The notes under the pieces are model-generated. The model saw only the letters and a program-made list of their open reading frames with translations, did not search any database and was not told the origin of the DNA. Positions 34,433-44,504 of a stretch of DNA of 64,000 nucleotides are shown in pieces (the stretch's first letter is position 1; the number at the start of each line of letters is the position of its first letter). Source of the DNA: JAVBLF01 sp031553675 (GTDB lineage Bacteria > Bacillota > Clostridia > Christensenellales > CALWSW01). The position numbers and the translations under genes were made by a program. Location: contig JAVBLF010000025.1 of NCBI GenBank assembly GCA_031553675.1, positions 1 through 64,000 on the forward strand, written 5' to 3'.

Positions 34433-34873
34433 GAGTTACCTCCTTGTAAATAAATGCGAGTGCTTGGCAAGCACTTGCCCGTCACTGGATGCATTTTACA
34501 AACAGTGCATCCCTATAGGTTATTTTATCACATGTCCATGCAAAATGACAGATTTTGTTGCAAATTGTTTGATCGAAAGTGTATGTATACATACAATATT
34601 TGCAAACACCGTTAGTGCATGACAATTTCGGAAAATTTAAGAGAGCGTTTCAATACAAATGTGTCGGCACACGAATCCAAGCGAAGAAACATTGACTTTC
34701 TTTGACCTATGTGTTAAGATGAGCGCGAAACGTGAATTTTCCGTGACATTGGCTGCGATCCTTGCATTGGCATCGGGGGTATGATAGAATATGGCAGTCT
34801 ATTGAAAACTTGTCCAGGCGCCACTCACAAAGGCGGCTGGTTACGCCATTTTAGGCATGGAGGTTCTCGTCGC
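34433..34873. promoter_or_regulatory. Divergent AT-rich regulatory region with palindromes and two tig promoters
   Basis: Perfect palindromes: AGTGCTTGGCAAGCACT (34459-34475) and TGTATGTATACATACA (34580-34595); an inverted pair GGATGCA (34487-34493) and TGCATCC (34506-34512). Two plus-strand promoters for tig follow: TTGACT (34692) 17 bases TAAGAT (34715-34720), and TTGCAT (34762) 17 bases TAGAAT (34785-34790). No CIRCE-type heat-shock element was recognised. Confidence 0.6.
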
Positions 34874-36187
34874 ATGGCTACATTCGAAAAAAGCGCCAAC
34901 AACGAAGTCAAATACACCGTTACGATCCCGGCGGACGAATTCGACAAAGGGATGCAAGACGCATACGTCAAAAACCGCAAGCGTTACGCCATTCCCGGCT
35001 TTCGAAAGGGCAAAGCACCCCGCCCCATGATCGAGCGCCATTTCGGCGAGGGCGTGTTTTACGAGGACACCTTCGACGCCTTATATTGGAAGGCTTATTC
35101 CGAAGCCGTCAACGAGTCGGGCGAAATCCCCGTCGATTCGCCGCAACTCGACATCGAACAAATCGGAAAAGGGCAGGATTTGATCTTTTCTGCGACCGTT
35201 GCGGTGCGCCCGTCGATCCACCTCGAAAGCGCCCAGTACAGGGGTATAGAAGTCGAACGCGTCGAGTATACTGTTAGCGATGCCGACGTCGAACGCCAGG
35301 TCGATCGCGAACGCGAACGCCTTGCGCGCTACGTCGAAGTCGAGCGTCCGATCGAAACGGGCGACCAAGTCAACCTGGACTACGTCGGCACGATCGATGG
35401 GGTTGCCTTCCCGGGCGGCACAGCGGAGGATCAAACGCTCGTGATCGGTTCGGGGCGCTTCATTCCCGGATTCGAAGAGCAGATGGTTGGTCTGGTGACC
35501 GGTGAGGAAAAAGACCTCAACGTCAGCTTCCCCGCCGAGTACCATGCGGAAGAACTGGCCGGCAAAGAGGCTGTCTTCCACGTCCTCGTCCGCGGCATCA
35601 AGGTCAAAGAGCTGCCCGAGACGGACGACGAGTTTGCCAAGGACGTCAGCGACTTCGATTCGCTCGACGAATACAAGGCGGACATCCGCAAAAACCTCGA
35701 GGAAGAAGCCGCCAAACAGACCGATTCCGTGCGCAGGCAGCGCTGTGTGGACGCCCTCGTCAAGGCGGTTCCCTTCGATTTGCCCGAAGCCATGGTGCAG
35801 CGGCAAATCGACTACATGATGAACGACATGCGCTACCGGCTCTCGGCGCAGGGCATTTCACTCGAGGATTACTTTGCGTATATGGGCTTGGATGTCCAGT
35901 CCGCCCGCGAAACCATGCGCGGTGACGCCGAACAAAAGGTGCGCGCCGACATCCTCCTTGAAGCCGTCGTCGAGACCGAGGCGATCGAGCCGAGCGAGGA
36001 GGACGTCGAACACGAAATCGAGGCGCTCTCCAAGAGCATTTCGAAGACGGTCGACGAGACGAAAGCCATGCTCAAAGAGAGCGACTACCGCGCCATCAAA
36101 TCCGATCTCGGCGTCAAACTGGCGCTCAATGGGATCGTCGAGGCGGCCATCTGGGTCGATCCCAAGCCGGCCGCTGCCAAAGAATAA
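34874..36187 (+). CDS. tig: Trigger factor
   Basis: Ribosome-bound chaperone and prolyl isomerase. 437 residues: ribosome-binding domain with PGFRKGKAPRPMIERHFGEG (~residues 36-56), FKBP-type PPIase domain (~155-245, VNLDYVGTIDGVAFPGG), C-terminal helical chaperone arms. ATG 34874 follows GGAGGT. The order tig-clpP-clpX is conserved in bacteria. Confidence 0.97.
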   Translation: MATFEKSANNEVKYTVTIPADEFDKGMQDAYVKNRKRYAIPGFRKGKAPRPMIERHFGEGVFYEDTFDALYWKAYSEAVNESGEIPVDSPQLDIEQIGKGQDLIFSATVAVRPSIHLESAQYRGIEVERVEYTVSDADVERQVDRERERLARYVEVERPIETGDQVNLDYVGTIDGVAFPGGTAEDQTLVIGSGRFIPGFEEQMVGLVTGEEKDLNVSFPAEYHAEELAGKEAVFHVLVRGIKVKELPETDDEFAKDVSDFDSLDEYKADIRKNLEEEAAKQTDSVRRQRCVDALVKAVPFDLPEAMVQRQIDYMMNDMRYRLSAQGISLEDYFAYMGLDVQSARETMRGDAEQKVRADILLEAVVETEAIEPSEEDVEHEIEALSKSISKTVDETKAMLKESDYRAIKSDLGVKLALNGIVEAAIWVDPKPAAAKE

Positions 36188-36265
36188 CGGATCAAGCACT
36201 GGAACCCATCGCATCCATGCCGCGTGTAGCGGTACTTACGATACATACAAGCTGGAGAGTGGGCT

Positions 36266-36285
36266 GCTTCGCATGCGTGCGAAGC
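36266..36285 (+). promoter_or_regulatory. Hairpin in the clpP leader
   Basis: GCTTCGCA, TGCG loop, TGCGAAGC: a perfect 8-bp stem in the 150-base tig-clpP gap. It is not followed by a T-run (purines follow), so it is more likely an mRNA-stability or leader structure than a terminator. Confidence 0.4.
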
Positions 36286-36337
36286 GGAAGAAAAGAAGAA
36301 CGGACCGTTCCCGGAAGGGAGAAGGAGTAACAAACCC

Positions 36338-36919
36338 ATGCTCATTCCAATGGTGGTCGAGCAGAGCAACCGCGGAGAGCGCTCCTATGACATTTACTCG
36401 CGTTTGTTAAAGGATCGCATCATCTTCCTCGGCGGCGAGGTAAACGACGATGTCGCCAACCTGATCGTCGCGCAATTGCTCTTCCTCGACGCGGAAGACC
36501 CCGAAAAGGACATCTTCCTCTACATCAATAGCCCTGGCGGCAGCGTGACTGCCGGCATGGCCATCTACGACACGATGCAGCACGTGCGCGGCGAGGTTTC
36601 GACCATCTGCGTCGGACTTGCGGCGTCGATGGGCGCATTCCTGCTGGCGGCGGGCGCAAAGGGCAAACGCAAAGCACTCCCCAACAGCGAGATCATGATC
36701 CACCAACCGTCGGGCGGCGCGCGCGGACAGGCGACGGACATCGCCATCCAGGCAGAATGGATCCTCCGCAGCAAACGCTTGCTCAACCAGATCCTCAGTG
36801 AACGCACGGGCCAACCGCTCTCCCGCATCGAGCAGGACGTCGAGCGCGATTACTTCATGAGTGCGCAGGACGCCCAGAGCTACGGCCTGATCGACGAGAT
36901 CATCGCCCCGCGGCGCTGA
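36338..36919 (+). CDS. clpP: ATP-dependent Clp protease proteolytic subunit
   Basis: Serine peptidase that forms the tetradecameric ClpP barrel. Catalytic residues: Ser97 in GLAASMGAF, His122 in MIHQPSGG and an Asp further on (DVERDYFMS). Start [20 protein letters not shown] is canonical. 193 residues. AAGGAG precedes ATG 36338. Confidence 0.98.
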   Translation: MLIPMVVEQSNRGERSYDIYSRLLKDRIIFLGGEVNDDVANLIVAQLLFLDAEDPEKDIFLYINSPGGSVTAGMAIYDTMQHVRGEVSTICVGLAASMGAFLLAAGAKGKRKALPNSEIMIHQPSGGARGQATDIAIQAEWILRSKRLLNQILSERTGQPLSRIEQDVERDYFMSAQDAQSYGLIDEIIAPRR

Positions 36920-36939
36920 GACGAATTCGAGGTGACCCA

Positions 36940-38187
36940 ATGTCAAAAAACGATGACCTGAAAACGATACGCTGTTCCTTCTGCGGCAAGATGCAGCAGG
37001 AAGTCCGGCGCATCGTCGCAGGCCCCGGCGTATATATCTGTGATGAGTGTGTGGAACTGTGCATGGAGATCGTCAACGACACGCCGCCGGCCGAAACACA
37101 GGCCGACTTCGACGAGATCCCCAAACCCGGCGAGATCATGCACACCCTCAACGACTACGTCATCGGACAGGATCGCGCCAAAAAGGCGATGGCCGTCGCG
37201 GTGTACAACCACTACAAACGCATCAACGCCCCGACCGGCAACGACGACGTCGAACTCCAAAAGAGCAACATCGTCATGCTCGGACCCACGGGCAGTGGCA
37301 AAACGCTTCTTGCGCAGACACTGGCGCGCATCCTCGACGTGCCCGTTGCCGTCGCGGATGCAACCAGCCTCACCGAGGCGGGCTATGTCGGCGAGGACGT
37401 CGAGAACATCCTTCTCAAGCTGATCCAGGCCGCTGACTACGACATCGACCGCGCCCAAAAGGGCATCATCTACATCGACGAGATCGACAAGATCGCCCGC
37501 AAGAGCGACAACCCCTCGATCACGCGCGACGTGTCGGGCGAGGGCGTGCAGCAGGCTCTGCTGAAGATCCTTGAAGGCACCGTCGCGAGCGTCCCCCCAC
37601 AGGGCGGCCGCAAACACCCGCACCAGGAGTTCCTCCAGATCGACACGACGAACATCCTCTTCATCTGCGGCGGCGCGTTTGACGGCATCGAGAAGATCAT
37701 CGAGAACCGCTTGGGCAAAAAGACCATGGGCTTTGGCGCCCAGGTGCAAACGAAGGCCGAGAAGAACGTCGGCGACATCCTCAGCCACATCTTGCCTGAG
37801 GATCTGCTGAAGTACGGCCTCATTCCGGAGTTTGTCGGCCGCGTACCCGTCGTCGTGACCTTGCACGAGCTCGACGAAACGGCCCTCGTCAACATCCTCT
37901 CCGAGCCGAAAAACGCGCTCGTCAAACAGTACAAGCGCCTGCTCGAAATGGACGGCGTCCATCTCGAGTTCGAGCCCGACGCACTCAACCTGATCGCCAA
38001 ACGCGCCATCGAGCGCAAAACCGGCGCTCGCGGCCTTCGAGCCATCATCGAGGAGTGCATGCTCGACCTTATGTTCGAGATTCCCTCGCGTGACGACGTC
38101 GAAAAGTGCATCGTCACAAAGGATACCATCGAGAACAAGAGCCAGCCTGTCCTCGTCGTGAGCAACGAGAAGCTTTTGAACGCGTAA
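36940..38187 (+). CDS. clpX: ATP-dependent Clp protease ATP-binding subunit ClpX
   Basis: AAA+ unfoldase for ClpP. The 415-residue protein has the N-terminal zinc domain (CSFCGK and CDECVELC), Walker [11 protein letters not shown], Walker [12 protein letters not shown] and sensor motifs, and the ClpP-contacting loop (IGFGA-like, here MGFGA). Twenty bases after clpP. The copy B3 repeat follows the stop. Confidence 0.98.
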   Translation: MSKNDDLKTIRCSFCGKMQQEVRRIVAGPGVYICDECVELCMEIVNDTPPAETQADFDEIPKPGEIMHTLNDYVIGQDRAKKAMAVAVYNHYKRINAPTGNDDVELQKSNIVMLGPTGSGKTLLAQTLARILDVPVAVADATSLTEAGYVGEDVENILLKLIQAADYDIDRAQKGIIYIDEIDKIARKSDNPSITRDVSGEGVQQALLKILEGTVASVPPQGGRKHPHQEFLQIDTTNILFICGGAFDGIEKIIENRLGKKTMGFGAQVQTKAEKNVGDILSHILPEDLLKYGLIPEFVGRVPVVVTLHELDETALVNILSEPKNALVKQYKRLLEMDGVHLEFEPDALNLIAKRAIERKTGARGLRAIIEECMLDLMFEIPSRDDVEKCIVTKDTIENKSQPVLVVSNEKLLNA

Positions 38188-38198
38188 GGCTGTGGGGA

Positions 38199-38313
38199 TT
38201 TCCTTTCTTTTCTTGAAAGAAAAGAAACAAAAGAACTTCTGTGCAGTCCGCATCTCCGATTCGGACTGCCTGCCCCGAAACACCCGCCATGGTCGTGGCG
38301 GGTGTTTCGTTGT
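38199..38313 (+). repeat. Family B structured repeat, copy B3
   Basis: Three hairpins: TTTCTTTTCTT (38204-38214) with AAGAAAAGAAA (38217-38227); GCAGTCCG (38243-38250) with CGGACTGC (38262-38269); CGAAACACCCGCCA (38276-38289) with TGGCGGGTGTTTCG (38296-38309). It follows clpX directly and may end its transcript. Confidence 0.8.
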
Positions 38314-38368
38314 GATGTGTTCCGAAATGTCGCAGGTGGGGGAGTGGGGGAGTGAGGGAAATTTGTAT

Positions 38369-39025
38369 TCAGTGGAGTGGGGGAAAAGAGAGTGTCTCGG
38401 GATCGTTCGCTGCCAGAAATTGCGCATGAAACGCCGCAAATCCGGCGTCGTCATCTTCTGCTTGTTTAAATTCAGGGGGGAGGAATCGGAGCACGCCGCC
38501 GCCGGAAAGCGAGCCGCGAACAAGTTCATATGCCATAAACGAATCGTCAGCCGTGCCGTCGGGGAGTGTCAGATGATATTCCCGCGCGCGCTGAAAACCG
38601 AGCTTCGGATAGTAGTCGGGCACGCCCGTTATCAAAATGGCTCCGAAGCCCATTTCGCGCGCCTTTTCCATACTGCGCCGCACCAGCGCGGCGCCTATGC
38701 CTTGCCTTTGGCGCTCAGGCAGGACGCTCAACGGCCCGAAGGTGATGGTGTCCCGTTTCGTGCCGTCAGGACGCAAAATTTCGCTTTTGGTGTACAAAAT
38801 ATGTCCGACGATCGTTCCATCCAACACAGCGACGAAACAAAGTTCGGGTATGACGAAGGGAGAACCTTGCAACAGGTGAAGCAGATAATGTTCGTCCATT
38901 CGCCGTCGGCCGGGATAGTCGAGCGTCAGGAACGATCGATAGGTCAGCCGCAAGATGGCAGGGTAGTCGTCGGGTTGTTCTAGGCGGATTTCGAGATTCT
39001 GTTCTGCAATTTGTGCTCGATCCAT
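38369..39025 (-). CDS. GNAT-family N-acetyltransferase
   Basis: 218 residues. The acetyl-CoA-binding motif is [20 protein letters not shown], followed by [19 protein letters not shown], typical of the YhbS-like GNAT subgroup. The C-terminal ~55 residues are extra and hydrophilic. Substrate unknown. AAAGGA precedes ATG 39025. It is convergent with clpX and divergent from tetR. Confidence 0.85.
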   Translation of the reverse strand: MDRAQIAEQNLEIRLEQPDDYPAILRLTYRSFLTLDYPGRRRMDEHYLLHLLQGSPFVIPELCFVAVLDGTIVGHILYTKSEILRPDGTKRDTITFGPLSVLPERQRQGIGAALVRRSMEKAREMGFGAILITGVPDYYPKLGFQRAREYHLTLPDGTADDSFMAYELVRGSLSGGGVLRFLPPEFKQAEDDDAGFAAFHAQFLAANDPETLSFPPLH

Positions 39026-39186
39026 GATGGGTCCTTTCTTTCCAAGTGTTTGTGTCCTCCCGCGCCCATTCCCATTCTAGCAGAAATGGAGGAAAAGCAA
39101 AAAGCGTTGCCCGAAGGGGAGCTGGTAACTCTTGTTTTGACCGCGAATGCAAGGACGGGATGGCGTGGAAATTTTTTTTGCGGATG

Positions 39187-39238
39187 ATTGACCGAATGAG
39201 TCAATTGAGGTAAAATAGAATTGACCGATATGGTCAAT
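39187..39238 (+). promoter_or_regulatory. tetR promoter with twin operators
   Basis: Promoter TTGACC (39188-39193), 17-base spacer, TAAAAT (39211-39216). Two related 19-base palindromes, ATTGACCGAATGAGTCAAT (39187-39205) and ATTGACCGATATGGTCAAT (39220-39238), start 33 bases apart, about three helical turns. One covers the -35 and the other lies just past the -10, ideal for autorepression. Confidence 0.8.
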
Positions 39239-39926
39239 GGAGGTGATTGCGATCCAAGAAGACGTACAGCGACGAGTGGACGGCATCGCGTCCGACAAGC
39301 GTGATCGCATACTCAACGCTGCGATGGCGGAGTTTTGCAAAGGATACAAGCAAGCATCGACCGACGTGATCGTGCGCGAGGCGGGCATTTCCAAGGGTTT
39401 GCTTTTCCATTACTTCGGTAGCAAGAAAGCGCTCTTTCTCTTTTTGCAGCAATACGCAGTCCGACTGATTCTAGACGACTACTTTTCGCTGATCAATGTT
39501 AAAGAGCGCGACATGCTCGAACGCTGGCGGCAATCCGCGCTGTTAAAATTCGATTTAATCCGGCGCCACCCTGCATTGTTTGAGTTCGTGACGCGCGGCT
39601 TTCTCGACGACGATCCGGAGGTCGCGCAGGATGTGCGAAATTTGAAGGGCGAATTGATGGGCGAGTTTTCGCCGCAGGTATTTCAGGACGTGGATACATC
39701 GCTTTTTCGTACCGACATTCCGCCCGATCAAGTCAAGGAGATGATCGAGGCGTTGATCGTCGGCTTGTCGGAGAGGCAAACCCAGGGGCGCAAGACCTTG
39801 GCCGAGTTCGATGGAAGCTACGATGCGATGCTCGCCAAGGTTGACGCGTATGTCGCCGTGATGCGCAAATGCTTTTATCGGGAAGGTGAAATGGATGGAG
39901 GTCATATTGACGGAAGCGCTTCGTAA
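39237..39926 (+). CDS. TetR-family transcriptional regulator
   Basis: 229 residues. The N-terminal HTH reads [20 protein letters not shown], then [24 protein letters not shown]. The rest is the ligand-binding and dimer domain. It likely represses itself and the ABC exporter genes that follow (the next start lies within its 3' end). Start choice is odd: an ideal GGAGGTGAT ribosome site begins inside ATG 39237, so initiation could instead occur at ATT 39246 or ATC 39252 downstream; ATG 39237 is given by convention. Confidence 0.88.
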   Translation: MEVIAIQEDVQRRVDGIASDKRDRILNAAMAEFCKGYKQASTDVIVREAGISKGLLFHYFGSKKALFLFLQQYAVRLILDDYFSLINVKERDMLERWRQSALLKFDLIRRHPALFEFVTRGFLDDDPEVAQDVRNLKGELMGEFSPQVFQDVDTSLFRTDIPPDQVKEMIEALIVGLSERQTQGRKTLAEFDGSYDAMLAKVDAYVAVMRKCFYREGEMDGGHIDGSAS

Positions 39927-40602
39927 GCGCTATGGAAAAACCGTTGCACTGGACGGATTGGATCTGTCGGTTGCGGCGGGTGAGGTGTTCGGCTTCATCG
40001 GGCCCAATGGCGCGGGAAAATCGACGACCATTCGGGTGTTGCTCGGCCTTCTCAGGCCGGACGGAGGCCGCGCACGTCTTTTTGGCGGCGATCCGTGGAA
40101 GCAGAGCGCGGAGCTGCACAAACGCTTGGCCTATGTGCCGAGCGAAGTCAGCCTGTGGGAAAGCCTGACCGGAGGCGAGGTGATCGATCTGCTCGCGCGG
40201 ATGCGCGGGCCGGTGCGCGCAGAGCGGCGCGCGGAACTGCTGGAGCGATTCGACCTGGACCCGAGCAAAAAGTGTGGCACTTACTCCAAAGGAAACAAGC
40301 AGAAGGTGGCGTTGATCGCCGCCTTTGTGTCCGACGTCGAGCTCTACATCCTCGACGAACCGACGGCCGGCCTCGATCCGCTGATGGAGCTGGTTTTTCA
40401 GAAGATGATCGGCGAGCTGAAGCGCGAAGGCAAAACCGTGTTTCTCTCCAGCCACATCTTGGGGGAAGTTGAAGCCATTTGCGACAACATCGGCATCATC
40501 AAGCGCGGCAAAACGGTGGCGACCGATCGTGTCGATAGGATCAAGGGCATGTCGTTGGAGACATTTTTCGAGCGTTACTACCAGGGAGAGGTGGAACCAT
40601 GA
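39895..40602 (+). CDS. ABC transporter ATP-binding protein (exporter)
   Basis: 235 residues. Walker [11 protein letters not shown], signature [11 protein letters not shown] (a variant of LSGGQ in the ABC-2/exporter group), Walker [14 protein letters not shown] and switch His in [12 protein letters not shown] 39895 follows AAGGTGA and overlaps the end of tetR by 32 bases; TTG 39907 after GGAGGT is an alternative. Works with the permease next to it; the substrate may be a drug or toxic compound (inference from TetR control). Confidence 0.92.
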   Translation: MEVILTEALRKRYGKTVALDGLDLSVAAGEVFGFIGPNGAGKSTTIRVLLGLLRPDGGRARLFGGDPWKQSAELHKRLAYVPSEVSLWESLTGGEVIDLLARMRGPVRAERRAELLERFDLDPSKKCGTYSKGNKQKVALIAAFVSDVELYILDEPTAGLDPLMELVFQKMIGELKREGKTVFLSSHILGEVEAICDNIGIIKRGKTVATDRVDRIKGMSLETFFERYYQGEVEP

Positions 40603-42179
40603 AAGATGCCTTTCTTGCCACAGCGCGCATGCTTCGGCTCAACCTGCGCCGCAAGCGCGTCATGATCGCGATTTTCGTGGTCATACCCAGTCTTTTCATG
40701 GCGGCGACGCTTGCCTCGACGATTGCGATGTTTCCGACAAGTGAATCGCTCGTGGAAATGGAAGCGTCGCTGAACGATCCCATCGTCATCGCGATGCATG
40801 GCAAGGTGCAGGACATTTCGGTGCAAGGTTATGCCTGCTGGCGCACAAAGGTTACGATATCGCTCGTCGCGGCTTGTTTCAGTACGGTGATCGTGGCGGC
40901 TTGCACGCGTGAAGACGAGCAGACGGGTCGCCGCGATCTGTTGACCGCCAACGTGTCCGGTCGCCAAGCGCCGCTGCTCGCCGCGCTTCTCACGGCGCTC
41001 GTGGCGAACGCCCTCATGGCGTCGATGCTGCTCGCCGTGATGTTGGCGCTTGGGTGTGGTGTGCTCGGTTCGATCGCGCACTGTGGAGCGCTCTTCTTGG
41101 GCGGCTGTTTTTTCAGCGCAGCCACGGCCCTGTTCGCACAGTTTTTTTCGCAAGCCCGTGCCGCGCGCAACGCTTCCTTTGGGGTGTTGTTGATTGGCTT
41201 CGTCGCGCACTTGTTCTGGAACATGCGCGGCGCGCGCGACGGCCTCATCTGGCTGAACGCGCTCGACTGGCCTTACTTGGTTCGTCCCTTCGCAGAGGAA
41301 CGTTTTGGGATCCTATGGATTGCCTTGGCGATGGTCGCAGGGTGCGTTGGTGCCGCCTTCGCGCTGGAACGCGGCCGCGATGTGGGCGCGGGCTATCTCC
41401 ATCCGCGCAACGGTCGCAGCCATGCAAAGCCGTCTTTTCGCTCGGTGTTTGCGCTATCGTGGCGCCAACAGCGGGGCATGCTGCTCGTGTGGCTGCTCAG
41501 CGTTTTGAGTCTTGGGTTTGCGATGGGCATGGCGTCGAGGACGATGGCAAACTATACGGCGACGGCGCCGGCATTGGTGGCATTTGCGGAACGTCTGGGC
41601 GGTGCGGATCGCGCTTTCATGGCCCTGATGGTCTACATTTTCGCGCAACTGTTCGCGGTGTACGGCATCATGGCGCTCCAAAAGCTCCGCGCCGAGGAAA
41701 AGGAAGGCAAGCTGGATACGCTGCTCGCGTTGCCCAACCGCCGCAGCATCGCAATGGGCGGCCACGTTCTCTATATGTTCGCGGGATCGGTCTGCATCCT
41801 GCTAGCTATGGGGATCGGAATCGGCGCGGGCGCAGCGCTTTCGACCGGTGTTGCCTCAGAGTTTTCGCGGGTATTGGTCGATTGTGTCGCCAAGCTTCCC
41901 GCGCTTTGGGTCATGCTCGGATGCTTCGCGCTTCTCTATGGGCTTTGGCCGCGGATCAGCGTTGCGCTTTCACTCGCTTGTGTCGCGTTCACCTTGTTCG
42001 CCGAGTTGATGTGGGAACAACGCGTGCTGTCCGCTGCGGCGTTTCGGGCGTTGTCGCCATTTGCCAGCGTCTATCCGACAGGAAATGTCGGCGGCCTGAC
42101 CGTCGTTTTGCTGCTGGCCGTGGGAACTTTGCTGGCCGCGTGCGGGTTCCTCGCCTTTCAACGCAGAAACATCATCTGA
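40599..42179 (+). CDS. ABC-2-type exporter permease
   Basis: 526 residues with about twelve membrane segments in two halves, so two six-helix units are fused in one chain. Layout resembles the tetronasin/polyketide antibiotic-type exporter permeases. ATG 40599 overlaps the ATPase stop (ATGA), indicating coupling. Conserved short motif [16 protein letters not shown] near residue 370 and a matching one, [20 protein letters not shown], near 105, are the repeated coupling segments. Confidence 0.88.
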   Translation: MKDAFLATARMLRLNLRRKRVMIAIFVVIPSLFMAATLASTIAMFPTSESLVEMEASLNDPIVIAMHGKVQDISVQGYACWRTKVTISLVAACFSTVIVAACTREDEQTGRRDLLTANVSGRQAPLLAALLTALVANALMASMLLAVMLALGCGVLGSIAHCGALFLGGCFFSAATALFAQFFSQARAARNASFGVLLIGFVAHLFWNMRGARDGLIWLNALDWPYLVRPFAEERFGILWIALAMVAGCVGAAFALERGRDVGAGYLHPRNGRSHAKPSFRSVFALSWRQQRGMLLVWLLSVLSLGFAMGMASRTMANYTATAPALVAFAERLGGADRAFMALMVYIFAQLFAVYGIMALQKLRAEEKEGKLDTLLALPNRRSIAMGGHVLYMFAGSVCILLAMGIGIGAGAALSTGVASEFSRVLVDCVAKLPALWVMLGCFALLYGLWPRISVALSLACVAFTLFAELMWEQRVLSAAAFRALSPFASVYPTGNVGGLTVVLLLAVGTLLAACGFLAFQRRNII

Positions 42180-42220
42180 AACCCGGAAGCTCGCGTCTTT
42201 GCGGGAATTTCAGGGTTTTT
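42179..42220 (+). terminator. Probable terminator of the exporter operon
   Basis: AAACCC at the stop codon pairs with GGGTTT, followed by a T-run; the stem is extended by GGAA/TTTC with a bulge. Moderate quality. Confidence 0.5.
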
Positions 42221-42299
42221 ACCAGCGTGTCCCAGAGAACGTACGCCTTCAACCAAACATCACAACAAATGGCGCGCCGGATGGACGCGCCATTGCCTT

Positions 42300-42522
42300 A
42301 CGCCAATCAAGGGTGGAATCTGCTGGTGAAACAAGAGGGCGTTTTCGAGTCCGGCTACCTTACGTATCGCGAGGCCGTTTGGCTGCATCGGGCGATTGAT
42401 AATCGCCCCTACAGGCGCACAAACGAGGCTATCGGGATGTAGGGGCGATTATCAATCGCCCGCGTATTATAATGATCGTCCCATTTTTGTCTGAACAAAG
42501 TTCAACCCTTGATTCGCATTGC
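42300..42522 (-). repeat. Family A dispersed repeat, copy A3
   Basis: Same orientation as A2. Perfect 25-base arms at 42389-42413 and 42438-42462, with loop sequence and flanks similar to A1 and A2. The family C module is not found next to it. Just beyond, TTCTCGTATGAT (42542-42553) pairs with ATCATATGCGAGAA (42564-42577, two-base bulge), perhaps ending the minus-strand gene that follows. Confidence 0.8.
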
Positions 42523-42630
42523 CTTGTCGTCTGACAAAGATTTCTCGTATGATTTACATTGACATCATATGCGAGAATGGGGCAGGTGCTTAGGCGTTCA
42601 GGCGCATGAGGGCGCGTCTGTCTCGAACGC

Positions 42631-43380
42631 TTACCTGCGGGCCTCGCCGAGCCAGGTGAACAGGTTGACGATAAAGCGCGCGTAGGAAGGGGTATCCGTC
42701 AATTCATGCGGAGCCCAGTGGGTCGTAATGTCGCTCGCATAGGCGCATACGCGGCCTTTTCCGACCGTTTGGACGGTGATCATGGCGTCGTCGCCGTTCG
42801 TTGCGAGGACGTCAGCGCCTTCTTTTGCTTTGAGGCGATTGTAGCCTAAAAAAGCGGGCCAGTTCATGTCCACGTCTTGGAAGATGGGATGGTCTGGTTG
42901 TTCGATCGTCATCACGCTTCCTTCGGGCGTCTCGTTGCGATCGTCGTAGGGATACATCTCGACGGGCAATACAGAGGCAAGCGGCGTACAACCGTAGCGC
43001 GCCTTCATGCCCATGCCCTGGAAGGAATTCCAGCCACCGAACATCGCGAGGCCGCCACCCTGCCGCACATAATCACAGAGCGCGGTCAGGCGGTTTTCGC
43101 GCCGAAGTGACAGCACGGCAGTGTCGGGGTGGAGCAGGAAGGTGTCACTTCCAATGTCGGACAGAACTACGACGTCGTAAGCGAGCAAGCCTTCATAGCC
43201 GGGGAATTCGCGAATCGCGCGGTGAGCCGGCATGTAGTCGAATTCCATACCGGCTGACTCGCAAATCGACTGAATCTGCGCACAAGATGACTCGTCATAG
43301 GAGGCGGACTGGAAGAGGTCAAAACCTTTGACATGGGTTGTGAGGATGGTCCAGCTTTCGCCGGCGAACAGGATTTTCAT
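42631..43380 (-). CDS. Glutamine amidotransferase-like (class I GATase-like) protein
   Basis: 249 residues. Begins KILFAGESWTILTTHVKGFD; the core has YDVVVLSDIGSDTFLLHP and RQGGGLAMFGGWNSFQGMG, matching the putative GATase-like family once called DUF1355. I do not see a Cys nucleophile in the usual GxCxG context, so amidotransferase activity is doubtful. It ends with YARFIVNLFTWLG. Followed upstream by asparaginase II on the same strand. Confidence 0.78.
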   Translation of the reverse strand: MKILFAGESWTILTTHVKGFDLFQSASYDESSCAQIQSICESAGMEFDYMPAHRAIREFPGYEGLLAYDVVVLSDIGSDTFLLHPDTAVLSLRRENRLTALCDYVRQGGGLAMFGGWNSFQGMGMKARYGCTPLASVLPVEMYPYDDRNETPEGSVMTIEQPDHPIFQDVDMNWPAFLGYNRLKAKEGADVLATNGDDAMITVQTVGKGRVCAYASDITTHWAPHELTDTPSYARFIVNLFTWLGEARR

Positions 43381-43490
43381 GATGCCCTCGCTTTCGTCGT
43401 TTGGACAAAGAACGCCGAGAGTCCGTTGGGTATCTCTCTTTTGGACGGGTTTTGCGTGTGATTTTTGCCAAGTGGAGGTAGAAACGGACC

Positions 43491-44504
43491 TTAGATTGCG
43501 ACGTGGAAAGTGGTTTCGCGCCGACCGACTTCGGATTCGTTGTCGTTGCGTATGATGTCGGGATGCAGCGTATCGAGGCGCGCGCGCGTCTCATCGCTTA
43601 ACGCGCCCAGATCATCGAGCACATCGCGCACGATCAGCGGCCATGCCTGCTCGGTGCCATCGATCAGTTTGAACGCGACCCCCAGTTTCTCCTTTTTGAG
43701 CGCGAAGCCATACACGCCGTTGGCGCCGCCTTTGGCGACGATGTTTTCGTCGCAGTTGAGCAGACTGCAAAGGTATCCTGTGCCACGCATCATGAGCGGG
43801 TGATCGTGAATGCGGGGCACAAAAGTCGTTGCCGCGGCTGCAATCGCATCGTCGGCGATCGCTTGCGGATAGGCGAGGTTCTTAAAGGCGATGGCGATGT
43901 GCTTCATGCCGACCGCAAAGACGGGCACGCCGCAACCGTCGACGGCGGTCTGCACATCGTCCGTTTCGCTCATGATGCGAAGGGTGCGCTCGATCTCTTG
44001 CTGGCACGCGGCACCGATTTGCCAATAATTTTCGGGCGGGGCGCCGAGCGCTCGCTGAAGCAGAAGCGATGCGATGTGTTTGCCAGCACAGTTGTGGTAG
44101 TACTTGTGCGAGGGAAGTCCCTGCCGGATGCGCGCCTCTTCACTGGGTCGGTGGTGGGGCGTGGTGGGCTTCATGACGAGGAGATCCTCGGAAAAGCCGG
44201 TTTTTTGCATCATGCGCGCGATCGCCGCAAAGTGGAAGGGTTCGCCCGCATGCGATCCGGCAAACAATACCGTTTCTTCTTCGGTCAGCCCGTATTGCTT
44301 GTCCAGTTCACGCGCGATCACAGGCAAGGCCTGCAAAGGTTTCGATGCCGAACGGAAAAACACGCGAGCATCCGGATCCCCGACGTGGTAGACGACGCGG
44401 CTATGTTCGTCAACGATGGAGAGATAGCCCAGATGTATGAGATCGTCGAGTTCACCGCGCGTTTCGCGCGCCAAGATGTCATAGAATTGCATAACAATTG
44501 TCAT
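43491..44504 (-). CDS. Asparaginase II family protein
   Basis: 337 residues of the Asparaginase_II family (Rhizobium etli AnsA-like), which hydrolyses asparagine. Visible motifs: FFRSASKPLQALPVI, SHAGEPFHFAAI, HNCAGKHIASLL and DGCGVPVFAVGM. The same-strand GATase-like gene lies downstream. TGAGGA directly abuts ATG 44504 with no spacer; ATG 44492 is twelve bases from it, so the real start is uncertain by four codons. It diverges from the ROK regulator. Confidence 0.9.
   Translation of the reverse strand: MTIVMQFYDILARETRGELDDLIHLGYLSIVDEHSRVVYHVGDPDARVFFRSASKPLQALPVIARELDKQYGLTEEETVLFAGSHAGEPFHFAAIARMMQKTGFSEDLLVMKPTTPHHRPSEEARIRQGLPSHKYYHNCAGKHIASLLLQRALGAPPENYWQIGAACQQEIERTLRIMSETDDVQTAVDGCGVPVFAVGMKHIAIAFKNLAYPQAIADDAIAAAATTFVPRIHDHPLMMRGTGYLCSLLNCDENIVAKGGANGVYGFALKKEKLGVAFKLIDGTEQAWPLIVRDVLDDLGALSDETRARLDTLHPDIIRNDNESEVGRRETTFHVAI

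Noticed and set aside
38192..38983. Plus-strand open frame of 263 codons across repeat B3 and antisense to the acetyltransferase
   Set aside because: Starts inside the repeat and has no supported start. The minus-strand GNAT protein has clear motifs.
42631..43380. Called as an active glutamine amidotransferase
   Set aside because: The fold family is suggested by sequence, but the nucleophilic Cys motif is not evident, so only 'GATase-like' is supported.
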